NCBI GenBank assembly: GCA_934096295.1
Contig: CAKOLL010000008.1
Location: forward strand, 1-41,801
DNA: 41,801 bases
Origin: an uncultured Bacilli bacterium
GTDB taxonomy: Bacteria; Bacillota_I; Bacilli_A; RF39; UBA660
Direction: 5' to 3'
Shown: positions 32,265 through 41,021 of the stretch, in pieces
How positions within the stretch are numbered: the stretch's first letter is position 1
How the letters are laid out: each line of letters begins with the position of its first letter
Position numbers and translations under genes: made by a program
The notes under the pieces: model-generated
Database searches by the model: none
What the model was told of the DNA's origin: nothing
What the model saw: only the letters and a program-made list of their open reading frames with translations

Positions 32265-34019
32265 ATGATAAATATTAAAGAAGATGCAAAATTAAGTGTA
32301 ATGAATCACTCATGTGCCCATTTAATGGCTCAAGCTGTTAAACACTTATATCCAGATGCTTTATTCTGGGTTGGACCAGTTATTGAAGAAGGTTTTTATT
32401 ATGATATAGACCTTAATGGTAAAACTTTAAATGAAGAAGATTTACCAGCTATTGAAAAAGAAATGAAAAAATTAGCTAAAGATGGCAAAAGAATAGTTAG
32501 ACATGAAATAAGTAAAGAAGAAGCTTTAGAAATGTTTAAAAATGACCCTTATAAAATCGATTTAATTTCTAGAATGGATGATAATGCTCAAGTAATTTCA
32601 TGCTATACTCAAGGAGATTTCACAGACCTATGTCGTGGACCACACGTAGATACAGTTAAAGAATTAAAAAACTTTAAACTTCTTAAAGTAAGTGGTGCCT
32701 ACTGGAAAAATGATGCTAAAAATCATATGTTACAAAGAATATATGGAATTTGCTTTGATACACCGGAAAGATTAGAAGCCCATTTAAAAGAACTTGAAGA
32801 AGCTAAAGAAAGAGACCATCGTAAAATTGGTAAAGACTTAAAAATATTTATGACTTCAGAATTAGTTGGTCGTGGACTTCCATTATGGTTACCAAATGGT
32901 TATACTTTATGGAGAACACTTCAAAATTACATCACTGATAAAGAAATAAAATATGGATATAGTCATGTTCATACTCCAGATTTAGGTAGCGTAGAACTTT
33001 ATAAAACAAGTGGACATTGGGACCACTATAAAGACGATATGTTCCCAGCAATGGAAATGGACAATGAAGCATATGTTTTAAGACCAATGAATTGTCCACA
33101 TCATATGGTAATGTATAAAAATTTCTTACATTCGTATAAAGATTTGCCAATTCGTATTGCGGAAATAGCTAATGACTTTAGATATGAAGCAGCTGGTGCA
33201 GTAAAAGGTATTGAAAGAGCTAGATCGTTTACTCAAAATGACTCACATATTTTCTGTACTCCAGAACAAATCGAAACAGAATTTAAGGACGTTCTTGATT
33301 TAATTATGGATGTCTACAAAGATTTTGGATTTAAAAACTATAAATGCCGTTTATCTTTAAGAGATCCAGAAGATAAAGAAAAATATTTCCAAGATGATGA
33401 AATGTGGAATAATGCTGAAAATGATTTAAGAAAAGTTTTAAATGATATTGGTATTGATTATATTGAAGCAAAAGGTGAAGCAGCATTCTATGGACCAAAA
33501 CTTGATATATTAATTAAACCCGCTATAGGTAATGAAGTAGCTTTATCAACAATTCAACTTGATTTTCTACTACCAAGAAGATTTGAATTATATTATATCG
33601 ATACAAATGGGGAAAAGAAAACTCCAGTGGTAATTCATAGAGCAATATTAGGTTCTTTAGATAGATTTATAGCACTTTTACTTGAAGAAACAAAAGGAGC
33701 ACTACCTCTATGGCTTGCTCCAGTAGGTATAAATATTATACCAGTAAATAAAGAATATCATTTAGAATATGCTACATCTATTTATGAAATGTTAAAAGAT
33801 GCAAATTATCGTGTTGAACTAGATGATAGTGATGAAAAATTATCTTATAAAATGCGTGAAAGTCAAATAAGAAAAATTCCAATAACTTTAATTCTAGGCC
33901 AAAAAGAAGTAGATGAAAAAACAATTAGTTTTAGATTATTTGGTAGTACAGAAACAACTACGATGAGTATAGAAGATTTTCAAAAATACATTGAAGATTT
34001 AATGATTAACAAAAAGTAA
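32265..34019 (+). CDS. thrS: threonyl-tRNA synthetase lacking the TGS domain
   Basis: Charges tRNA-Thr. From ATG 32265 (after AAGAAGGAAGA) the 584-residue protein begins almost at the editing domain, HSCAHLMAQAV (His15, His19) with CRGPHV later, instead of the usual 60-residue TGS domain; standard enzymes are near 640 residues. The catalytic core is complete: ENMNCPHH-equivalent LRPMNCPHHM, motif 2 FRYEAAGAVKGIERARSFTQ and motif 3 HRAILGSLDRF, then an anticodon domain (INIIPVNKEYHLEYATSIYE). Regulated by the T-box. Confidence 0.96.
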   Translation: MINIKEDAKLSVMNHSCAHLMAQAVKHLYPDALFWVGPVIEEGFYYDIDLNGKTLNEEDLPAIEKEMKKLAKDGKRIVRHEISKEEALEMFKNDPYKIDLISRMDDNAQVISCYTQGDFTDLCRGPHVDTVKELKNFKLLKVSGAYWKNDAKNHMLQRIYGICFDTPERLEAHLKELEEAKERDHRKIGKDLKIFMTSELVGRGLPLWLPNGYTLWRTLQNYITDKEIKYGYSHVHTPDLGSVELYKTSGHWDHYKDDMFPAMEMDNEAYVLRPMNCPHHMVMYKNFLHSYKDLPIRIAEIANDFRYEAAGAVKGIERARSFTQNDSHIFCTPEQIETEFKDVLDLIMDVYKDFGFKNYKCRLSLRDPEDKEKYFQDDEMWNNAENDLRKVLNDIGIDYIEAKGEAAFYGPKLDILIKPAIGNEVALSTIQLDFLLPRRFELYYIDTNGEKKTPVVIHRAILGSLDRFIALLLEETKGALPLWLAPVGINIIPVNKEYHLEYATSIYEMLKDANYRVELDDSDEKLSYKMRESQIRKIPITLILGQKEVDEKTISFRLFGSTETTTMSIEDFQKYIEDLMINKK

Positions 34020-34046
34020 TATGGTAAAACGTATTGCTTTTTTTGT
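34013..34046 (+). terminator. Rho-independent terminator of thrS
   Basis: AAAGTAATA (34013-34021) pairs with TATTGCTTT (34032-34040), with one G-T pair, followed by T residues. The stop codon is inside the left arm. Confidence 0.8.
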
Positions 34047-34125
34047 TTTTTTATACTAAAATAATTTTTACAAATTTGTATCATAGATAAATTAATAAAA
34101 TATGTGATATCCAGGAGGTAAAATT

Positions 34126-35607
34126 ATGAAATCAATGGATGTACTAAAAGGATTGACATTAGTTTATAATGAAGAAGAAGCAGCTGAAATAAATAAAATA
34201 ATAAGCTTTATTAATAAATACAGTTTTCTTTTTGTAGAATTCAATAAACAAGATAATAAAATTCAATTAGATGTTGAAGACTTTTATGAATTCTTGAAAA
34301 AACTTACAGATGCATTTGCAGATAATGAAAAAGTAAAAACTTTAATTGAAGAAAGTGATTTTTTACCATCTTCTTATATTACTTACATGAATTTAAAGAA
34401 AAATAGTACAGAAAAAGATAAAAATTCAGAAAATATGTCATTAGAAATGATACAATTTTTGGTATCTATAAAATATTATAATTATGATGTTAATAAAATA
34501 TACGAAACTTTAATAGCAAATGACGATTCTAAATATAATGAGATTTTTGAGAAAATAAAAGAAAGCAAAAGAATGGATATATATAATTGTTTTTTAAAAG
34601 ACATAGCAACTTTTTTAGATGAATTTGATTCATCGATGTTAAATAATTTGGAAGAAATTATAAATGTACTAATTAAAAAAAGTATTGATTATATTAATAT
34701 TGCAAAAACATCAAAGAATTCGACCGGGGATTTAAAAAAGTTGACAAAAAGTGAATTTGAACAACTTTTCAAAGAATTTTTAACATATATTAATGCTCCA
34801 AAAGAATGGTTTCTTACATATCGCAAACTAATTGAACAAAATTTAATAACTTTTAATTACAGTAAAATTATAGAGAATGGAGAATGTTATTTAGATGGAA
34901 ACGATAATATTTGGAAAATAATATTAATATCAGATGGAACTATCAGAACACTGGTAACCTTTATTCATGAATTTATACATTATATTTCTAAAAATGAAAA
35001 TAATGTTATGTCTCTTTTAGAGTTTCCATCAATATATTATGAATTTGTGGCAATTGAATTTTTAAAAAGTAAAGGGTATTCAGATGAGGTTTTAAATGAA
35101 ATAATAAATATTAGAAATTTGAATAGCTCAAGCCTATTTGGTGATCAAATTATGATATTTAATGACGTCTTAAGATATAAGAGAAGTGGTCCAATTTTTT
35201 TGGAAGATAAAATACAATTTTATGAGAAATGGATTGAATCCATGAATAATTTTAAAATTAAAGCCAGACAAACATTAGAATTATCCGGAGCAAAAAATAT
35301 ACCTGACTTCTTAATAAATTTAGAAACTAGAGATGCCGAAGAATTAGTGAAAATAGATATTGATAATAAAATTGAAGCTTTCACTAGTTTAAGTTTATTA
35401 ATATTGGATGGTTATCAATATTTTATAGGCAGTTTATTAGCTTCTAATATTGTAGGAATTGAAAATAAAGGCTTTAGAAATATTAATATGATAAACGTAA
35501 CAAACCATCTTAATGAGTACACTATTACAAGCTTATTAAAATTATTTAATATTAGTTTATCAAGTGAAAAAGCCGATTTGACCTTATCTTTAAAGAAAGT
35601 GAAATGA
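34126..35607 (+). CDS. putative cytosolic zinc metallopeptidase (HExxH)
   Basis: A 493-residue protein without signal peptide or membrane segment. It carries FIHEFIHYIS (His281, Glu282, His285), the zincin motif, with acidic residues downstream at Glu299 and Glu306 in LLEFPSIYYEFVAIEF, either of which could be the third zinc ligand. The arrangement is loosely like M3-type oligopeptidases, but the remaining sequence is not one I recognise, so the family is open. AGGAGGTAAA precedes the ATG. The AbiEii-like gene follows 60 bases later with only a weak hairpin between. Confidence 0.62.
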   Translation: MKSMDVLKGLTLVYNEEEAAEINKIISFINKYSFLFVEFNKQDNKIQLDVEDFYEFLKKLTDAFADNEKVKTLIEESDFLPSSYITYMNLKKNSTEKDKNSENMSLEMIQFLVSIKYYNYDVNKIYETLIANDDSKYNEIFEKIKESKRMDIYNCFLKDIATFLDEFDSSMLNNLEEIINVLIKKSIDYINIAKTSKNSTGDLKKLTKSEFEQLFKEFLTYINAPKEWFLTYRKLIEQNLITFNYSKIIENGECYLDGNDNIWKIILISDGTIRTLVTFIHEFIHYISKNENNVMSLLEFPSIYYEFVAIEFLKSKGYSDEVLNEIINIRNLNSSSLFGDQIMIFNDVLRYKRSGPIFLEDKIQFYEKWIESMNNFKIKARQTLELSGAKNIPDFLINLETRDAEELVKIDIDNKIEAFTSLSLLILDGYQYFIGSLLASNIVGIENKGFRNINMINVTNHLNEYTITSLLKLFNISLSSEKADLTLSLKKVK

Positions 35608-35667
35608 TAAACTTGCATTTCGTTTAAGTTTGTGGTAGAATAGTTGCCAATTTAAGGGGGATTTTTT

Positions 35668-36573
35668 ATGGAGTTTAGAAATTTAGATCAAGAAAAATCT
35701 TTTATGAAAAAAGAGGCTAAAAGATTAGGTATAACTCCCATGGCAACATATACAACATATTATGCACGTAAATTATTAGAAAAATTAGCTTTAATAAACA
35801 ATGGAGATTTAGTAGTAAAGGGAAGTTTTAGTCAATACGTTCATTTAAAAGAATTAACTAGACCGGTTTTAGATATAGATTTATCATCAACTTTATCGCA
35901 TCATATACCAATAAATATTTTGTTTGCAGCAATATATGATACGTTTTCTAATGAATTAACTTTTGATTTATCAACAACACCAAGGCAAACCAAAAATGGA
36001 GTCTATAAAATCCCCGTTGTGGCAAAAGTAAAATATGAAGGTTCTAAAGAAATGGTTATTCCTGTGCCTATAGATTTTAAAGATAATAATAAAGTAATAT
36101 TTGAAACTCAATTTAAAGCAGTTGAACCATTATTTGAAGGTGACCAAAAGTTTTATATAAATACACCATCTTTTGAAGAACATATTGCTGAAAAACTTTA
36201 TATAATAGCACATAATACAAGAGAGGATATTCCAAATACTAGAGTAAAAGATTTTTATGATATATATAAATTGTTTGGTAAAAATTATGATGAAGATAAA
36301 TTTAGTTTATATTTTGAAGCAATGGTTATGATGTATGGAATGAATCTTGATGATATAAATGCTGATTTTCTAGATAAAGAATTTGTAAAAAGGCACTTAG
36401 AATTATGGGAAATGATAAAAGAAAAATATCAATTTGTTGATAAAGAAGTAGAATTAAGTGAGGCAGTATTTTTTACTAAAGCAGTTTTAAGTGAACAAAT
36501 TCAAAAAATAAGAACTGGCGAATTTAAAAATCAAGCATATTCATTAGTTAGAAAAAAGGGATTGCAAAAATAA
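35668..36573 (+). CDS. AbiEii-like nucleotidyltransferase-fold protein
   Basis: Residues 48-72 read LVVKGSFSQYVHL ... TRPVLDIDLSS, matching the KGG.. and R.s.DiDl core of the AbiEii/nucleotidyltransferase family (Gly52-Ser53, Asp69, Asp71). TRVKDFYDIYKLF later is the family's R-KDfyDiy motif. Such proteins are the toxin of type IV AbiE systems and block growth by modifying tRNA or related targets. The 301-residue protein has GGGGGAT as ribosome site, but no AbiEi-type antitoxin is beside it, so it is an orphan or has another role. It borders a transposase remnant. Confidence 0.75.
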   Translation: MEFRNLDQEKSFMKKEAKRLGITPMATYTTYYARKLLEKLALINNGDLVVKGSFSQYVHLKELTRPVLDIDLSSTLSHHIPINILFAAIYDTFSNELTFDLSTTPRQTKNGVYKIPVVAKVKYEGSKEMVIPVPIDFKDNNKVIFETQFKAVEPLFEGDQKFYINTPSFEEHIAEKLYIIAHNTREDIPNTRVKDFYDIYKLFGKNYDEDKFSLYFEAMVMMYGMNLDDINADFLDKEFVKRHLELWEMIKEKYQFVDKEVELSEAVFFTKAVLSEQIQKIRTGEFKNQAYSLVRKKGLQK

Positions 36574-36579
36574 TAAAAG

Positions 36580-36610
36580 ATTAGTTTATTAAGTTAAACT
36601 AATTTTTTTC
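36580..36610 (+). terminator. Rho-independent terminator
   Basis: ATTAGTTTA (36580-36588) pairs with TAAACTAAT (36595-36603), then T residues. Confidence 0.85.
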
Positions 36611-36808
36611 TATAATGAACAGTAAAAAAGAGTAAATTTAATTAATAAAGTAAAAATAGATAATAATTGATTAATTTGCTAATTGTTTATTTTTTCTTCT
36701 CAAAAAAGGAAAATTGCGGCATACAAAAAAATTTAATAAAAAAATGCTGATTTTTTGAAAAAAATGTGGTAAGTTTTAATCATCAAATCTTAATTGAAAA
36801 ATTTTTTT
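36611..36808. other. AT-rich DNA beside a transposase remnant
   Basis: No gene is visible. This may be the non-coding end of the insertion element whose transposase fragment follows, but I could not find matching terminal inverted repeats. Confidence 0.4.
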
Positions 36809-37105
36809 CTAAATTATTAAGATTGGGGTTGGTTGAAGTTTTAAAGACTTAACCAATAAATTACCTTTTTCTAATAATTGCCTAAAAGTATGAGCAAACT
36901 GAATAAAGAAATAATGGCATTTCATGGCATTACCATTTCTACTGCTTAAATGTGAAATGTTAAAAGTTCTATGTTTTTGCGTATAAAAACCATTATTTTC
37001 AATATTCCATCTTTGTCTTCCAATTTTAACGATATCAACAATATTGTCATCAGAAACATCAAGATTACTAATATATCTAAAAATAGTGAATTTTTCTTTT
37101 ATTTT
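36809..37105 (-). pseudogene. C-terminal remnant of a DDE transposase
   Basis: On the minus strand an open frame of 98 codons without a start reads GRQRWNIENNGFYTQKHRTF, then HLSSRNGNAMKCHYFFIQFA and a stop at 36809. RW-IEN-GF--QK is the conserved region around the last catalytic Glu of IS4-like DDE transposases. The N-terminal catalytic part is missing; a stop codon bounds the frame at 37106. It is therefore a dead insertion-element fragment. It lies against a truncated sortase gene. Confidence 0.78.
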
Positions 37106-37139
37106 TTATTCATACTTAAAAATATTTAAAGTATTGCCC

Positions 37140-37409
37140 TTAAATTTGATACAAGTAGAAAGATAATATCATTTTAATATAATCCCAGTAAGGATTAAAT
37201 TCTGGTATTTCTTCTTCTTGTTCTATTATTTCTGTATTTTCTGTATCAACTACTTCAGTAACTTTAATTTCTTCTTGTATATCTTCAATTTGTTTATTAG
37301 TTTTATTAGAATCGTTTTTCCAAATAACAATATTTACAATAGAATAAATTAATAGTAATAAAGAAATGATTATAATTATTGATAGTATAATTTTATTTTT
37401 TTTATTCAC
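37140..37409 (-). pseudogene. class B sortase, truncated after its N-terminal region
   Basis: The product (89 residues, GTG start after GGTGAT) has an N-terminal membrane anchor (about 7-29), an acidic linker and FNPYWDYIKM, a sequence that in class B sortases stands just before the catalytic domain. After that point the sequence changes to unrelated residues and stops, beside the transposase remnant. The catalytic His, Cys and Arg are all absent. I infer that an insertion and later deletion removed the rest. Confidence 0.7.
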
Positions 37410-37558
37410 TATTTATCACCAAATATATTCTAACAAAATTATAGTTAAAAGTCATTATTTTACCTAAAAACTGATAACATTATTTAAATATTTTGTAAAA
37501 TATATTATAATAATATTAGCTATTACTTATTTTTTTAAGAAAAGAGGTGGATAATACT

Positions 37559-39070
37559 ATGAATAAGTTTATTACATTTTTATTTGCTATATTGTTCACT
37601 ATTTGGACAATAAGACTTTATTATAAACTGTATGATAAGAAGACAAGAAGATATATTTTGCTTATTGGATTACTTATTGTATTTTGGATGTTAATAAGAA
37701 TTATAAAAGGAATTGCAGTTTCTCCACTAACAGAAAGAATGTGTTGGTATCTGTATTATTTGCCACTAATCTTTATTCCAACACTATATTATATTAGTTC
37801 ATTATCATTATTAGGTAAAATGAATAAAACAAAGAAAAAAATTATATATTCAATTTCGTGCTTTTTATTACTCCTTGTTTTAACTAATGATTTTCACGAA
37901 TTAGTATTTAAATTTGTTAAAGGAATAGTTTTATTTGATGATTATAAACATTTTATAGGATATTATTTAATATCTATTTGGATATTTTATTTATTTAGCA
38001 AAAGTTTAATAGATTTAGCAATTTATAGAATGAAAATAAAAAAAGATATAAAAGGATTTTTACCGTTTATAGTAATATTACTAGGTCTTACATACACAAT
38101 TCTTTATGTGTTAAATGTTCCTTATGTAAGAGGTATAAATATGTCCATTGTTAATAGTGCATTAATTTGTGTAGGCATTGAACTTGCTTTTTATCTAAAT
38201 CTAATTCCTAATAATAGTAAATACAAAAGTAGATTTTCTAATTCTAATTTAAATATGGCTATTATTTCATTGGATGGTAAAACTAAATATACTACGAATG
38301 TGTTTGATAATATTCCTAAAAAAATATTAGATGATATAAATAATAATAGTGTGAAAGAAACATATAAAAATAAAAATATTATTTATGATATAAAAAAGAA
38401 CAAAGATAGTTATGTTATCTTAAAAAAAGATTTATCTAGTATTCTTGAACTTGAAAAAGAAATAAATGAACAAAAGAAAGAATTACTTGAACAACAAGAA
38501 AGTATAAGATTAGAAGAAAAAACTAAAAAAGAATTATATGAAATGCAGATAAGAAAAGATGTTATAGATAAAGTTGAATTAAAACTAACTGAAAAAAGAA
38601 ATGAGATTAAAAAGATATTAAAAAAGAAAGATGTATCCACAAAAGATTTTGAAAAAGTTAAAAGAATAATTATATATAGTAAAAAGAAAAGTATGTTAAT
38701 AATATCTGAAATTAATGGAGATTCTTATAATGAAAATGGAATTAAAGCATTATTAGATGAATTATTAAATAGTATGAAGAGTGCTAATATAAAGAGTTTT
38801 ATTAGTATTAATAATAAGATGACTATAAACGGTAATGAAATGTCTTTATTGTATGATATTGTATATGAACTTATAGAAAGTAGTAATGATAAATCTATTG
38901 TATTATTTATTTCTAAAGAAAATAAGAATGTTAAACTAAAAGCCATTGTAGATACTGATAAGTCTTTAAAGAATAAAATAAAAATAGATTCTAGTGTTTT
39001 GATAAAAGAAAAAATATATGATACAGATACAGAACTAGAATTTGTTATAAAAGGTGGTGTTATAAAATGA
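37559..39070 (+). CDS. 7TM sensor, histidine-kinase-like, phospho-acceptor His missing
   Basis: The first 215 residues have about seven membrane helices, like the histidine-kinase N-terminal 7TM region. A PAS-like stretch, a coiled coil (about 293-330) and a kinase-like region follow. At the position of the H-box the sequence is KDVIDKVELKL (Ile336) where the neighbouring kinase has NEYHDIIGYRL, so the phosphorylated histidine is absent. The ATPase part also lacks clear N- and G-boxes. I start at ATG 37559 after AGAGGTGG; GTG 37547 is inside that site. It overlaps the next gene by four bases and may act as its sensory partner. Confidence 0.72.
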   Translation: MNKFITFLFAILFTIWTIRLYYKLYDKKTRRYILLIGLLIVFWMLIRIIKGIAVSPLTERMCWYLYYLPLIFIPTLYYISSLSLLGKMNKTKKKIIYSISCFLLLLVLTNDFHELVFKFVKGIVLFDDYKHFIGYYLISIWIFYLFSKSLIDLAIYRMKIKKDIKGFLPFIVILLGLTYTILYVLNVPYVRGINMSIVNSALICVGIELAFYLNLIPNNSKYKSRFSNSNLNMAIISLDGKTKYTTNVFDNIPKKILDDINNNSVKETYKNKNIIYDIKKNKDSYVILKKDLSSILELEKEINEQKKELLEQQESIRLEEKTKKELYEMQIRKDVIDKVELKLTEKRNEIKKILKKKDVSTKDFEKVKRIIIYSKKKSMLIISEINGDSYNENGIKALLDELLNSMKSANIKSFISINNKMTINGNEMSLLYDIVYELIESSNDKSIVLFISKENKNVKLKAIVDTDKSLKNKIKIDSSVLIKEKIYDTDTELEFVIKGGVIK

Positions 39071-40182
39071 AATTATTACTTATAATTACCATTATAATTA
39101 CATTAATACAAGTTATTAGAGTATCTACTTGCTTTTTAAGAAAAGATGCATCAAGTATTAAAAAAATATTTGAATTATTAATATTAATAGTTATGGTTAT
39201 ATTAGAGTATTTTAATTTACTTGATATTTCTAAAATAACTATGTATTTATCTTTGGTATTATCAATTTATATTTTGATTAGTTTTATATATGAAAAATTA
39301 TGTAAAAATGAATATATATCAGTTTTATCTGTTAAAAAAGGTATTGATGCATCTGATACTGGAATAATGTTTTTAGATGATAATAATATTATTTTAATAA
39401 ATAATTTATTTTCTGATATTTTAAAAGGACTAAATATTACTGAAGACTTTATAAACAATCTAATAAAGAGTAGTTTTAAGAAAGTAAATAATAATTATCT
39501 ACTAAAGCATAATGATAAAGTATATATGTTAAATATATATGATAATAAAGAAGTATCTTTAATAGATATAACAGAGTTATATTCTTTACAAGAAGAAGAA
39601 AAGAAACAAAATAAGCAAATTAAAGAAAATAATGATAAATTATTACTTGCTATTAAAAATGTTGAAGAATTAGAAAAAGAAAAGAACTTATTAAAACTTA
39701 AAAATGAATATCACGATATAATAGGATATAGACTTGCTTTGTTTGATAAATATTTAGAACAAGAAAATAAGGATATAAATAACATATTAAAATTATTAGA
39801 TAGTATTTATGAAGATTTTAATTCAAAATTAGATAGCAATGAAAAATTAAAAAACTTGATAAATATGTATAGTATTATAGGAATAAATGTTAAAGTTTTT
39901 GGTGCTTTACCTATAGATGAAGAAAAAGGTATAGTATTTTTTGAAATAATAAGAGAAGCTATTACTAATGCTATTATTCACGCTAATAGTAAAAATATTA
40001 AAGTAGTTATAACTGCTCGTGATAATTATATAGAAATGGTTATAACAAATGATGGTAATAAACCAAAAAGTGTTATATTTGAAAATGAGGGAATTAAAGG
40101 AATGCGTAAGAAATTATCTAATATAAATGGTAGTTTAAAAGTTATAACTGATGATAATTTTAAATTAATAATAAAAGCATAA
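39067..40182 (+). CDS. sensor histidine kinase, NarL-type (HisKA_3-like)
   Basis: A 371-residue protein with two or three N-terminal membrane helices (to about residue 75), a PAS-like region, a coiled coil and a kinase core: H-box NEYHDIIGYRLAL (His216), N-box REAITNAIIHANSKN (Asn301), G-boxes NDGNKP and NEGIKGMRKKLSNINGSLKV. Its start overlaps the previous gene by ATGA, so the two are coupled. The convergent LuxR-type regulator is its likely partner. Confidence 0.85.
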   Translation: MKLLLIITIIITLIQVIRVSTCFLRKDASSIKKIFELLILIVMVILEYFNLLDISKITMYLSLVLSIYILISFIYEKLCKNEYISVLSVKKGIDASDTGIMFLDDNNIILINNLFSDILKGLNITEDFINNLIKSSFKKVNNNYLLKHNDKVYMLNIYDNKEVSLIDITELYSLQEEEKKQNKQIKENNDKLLLAIKNVEELEKEKNLLKLKNEYHDIIGYRLALFDKYLEQENKDINNILKLLDSIYEDFNSKLDSNEKLKNLINMYSIIGINVKVFGALPIDEEKGIVFFEIIREAITNAIIHANSKNIKVVITARDNYIEMVITNDGNKPKSVIFENEGIKGMRKKLSNINGSLKVITDDNFKLIIKA

Positions 40183-40183
40183 A

Positions 40184-40219
40184 AAAGAAGAGATAAATTT
40201 TACAAAATATTTCTTCTTT
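40184..40219. terminator. bidirectional terminator
   Basis: AAAGAAGA (40184-40191) pairs with TCTTCTTT (40212-40219) around a long AT-rich loop. It lies between the kinase gene and the convergent regulator gene. Confidence 0.6.
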
Positions 40220-40847
40220 ATTTTTGATTAGGAACAATATATCCGTTACTTAAACAAAATATAGTAAGTTTAGTTATGTTATCAAACTCTAGTTTAGTAA
40301 GAATATTTGAAATATAATTTCTTAAAGTACCTGAGGTTATATTTAATTCTTCGGCAATTTCATCTCTATCTTTAGCTTCACATATACATCTTATTATTTT
40401 AATTTCTTTATCTGAAAGATCTTTAAATTTTTCACTTTCTTCACTATACATACAATTATCTGGAAATAGAGTATATCCTTTTAGAACTTGACTGATACTA
40501 AAAAGTAATGATTCACTATCTGTGTCTTTATATATTAGTCCATCCAAATTATATTCTTTAGCAGTATTTAAAAAAGTAATTTCTGGTACACCAGTAATAG
40601 CAAGTATTTTTACTTTGTTATGATATTTATCTTTTACTTCTTTGGCATATTCTATACCATTAGCACCTTCTTTAGTAACTACATCAGTTAATATTAAATC
40701 AGGTTTATATTTTTTATATAAATTCATCATATCTTTAGCACTAGTACAAGTACAGACAATATCATAATCATTTGATAAAGTATTCTTTAACATATTGTTA
40801 AGCAGTGCTTGATCTTCAATAATCATTATTTTCTTCTTATTTACCAT
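40218..40847 (-). CDS. response regulator, NarL/LuxR family
   Basis: A 209-residue regulator. The receiver domain has the acidic pair Glu11-Asp12, phospho-acceptor Asp55 in LILTDVV, a conserved Thr in ILAITG and Lys in IYKDTD. The C-terminal LuxR-type helix-turn-helix is DRDEIAEELNITSGTLRNYI, followed by LTKLEFDNITKL. ATG 40847 follows AGGTGA; the GTG upstream is part of that site. It is convergent with two sensor genes, and its target genes are unknown, although the surface-protein genes to the right are close. Confidence 0.9.
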   Translation of the reverse strand: MVNKKKIMIIEDQALLNNMLKNTLSNDYDIVCTCTSAKDMMNLYKKYKPDLILTDVVTKEGANGIEYAKEVKDKYHNKVKILAITGVPEITFLNTAKEYNLDGLIYKDTDSESLLFSISQVLKGYTLFPDNCMYSEESEKFKDLSDKEIKIIRCICEAKDRDEIAEELNITSGTLRNYISNILTKLEFDNITKLTIFCLSNGYIVPNQK

Positions 40848-41001
40848 AATATTCACCTCAAGAATATATAAATATTATATCATCAAAGTTGATTTTTTCA
40901 TATATAAAACAATGAGTTTAATAGAAAAACTATTACTTTTGTCATATTTTTTCTTAAATTTGTATTATCTTTTTCATCTATTTTAAAATACGAAAATTAT
41001 A

Positions 41002-41007
41002 TATAAT
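41002..41007 (+). promoter_or_regulatory. -10 box before the Ig-like gene
   Basis: TATAAT close upstream of the ATG codons at 41014, 41017 and 41022. No ribosome site lies between. Confidence 0.4.
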
Positions 41008-41021
41008 ATTATTATGATGAA

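Noticed and set aside
36611..37139. Complete insertion sequence
   Set aside because: Only the C-terminal third of a transposase is present, and I could find neither terminal inverted repeats nor a target duplication.
40912..40986. 24-codon hydrophobic frame before the Ig-like gene as its lost signal peptide
   Set aside because: It ends in a stop, is in AT-rich promoter DNA, has no ribosome site and precedes the -10 box; its hydrophobicity is expected from base composition.
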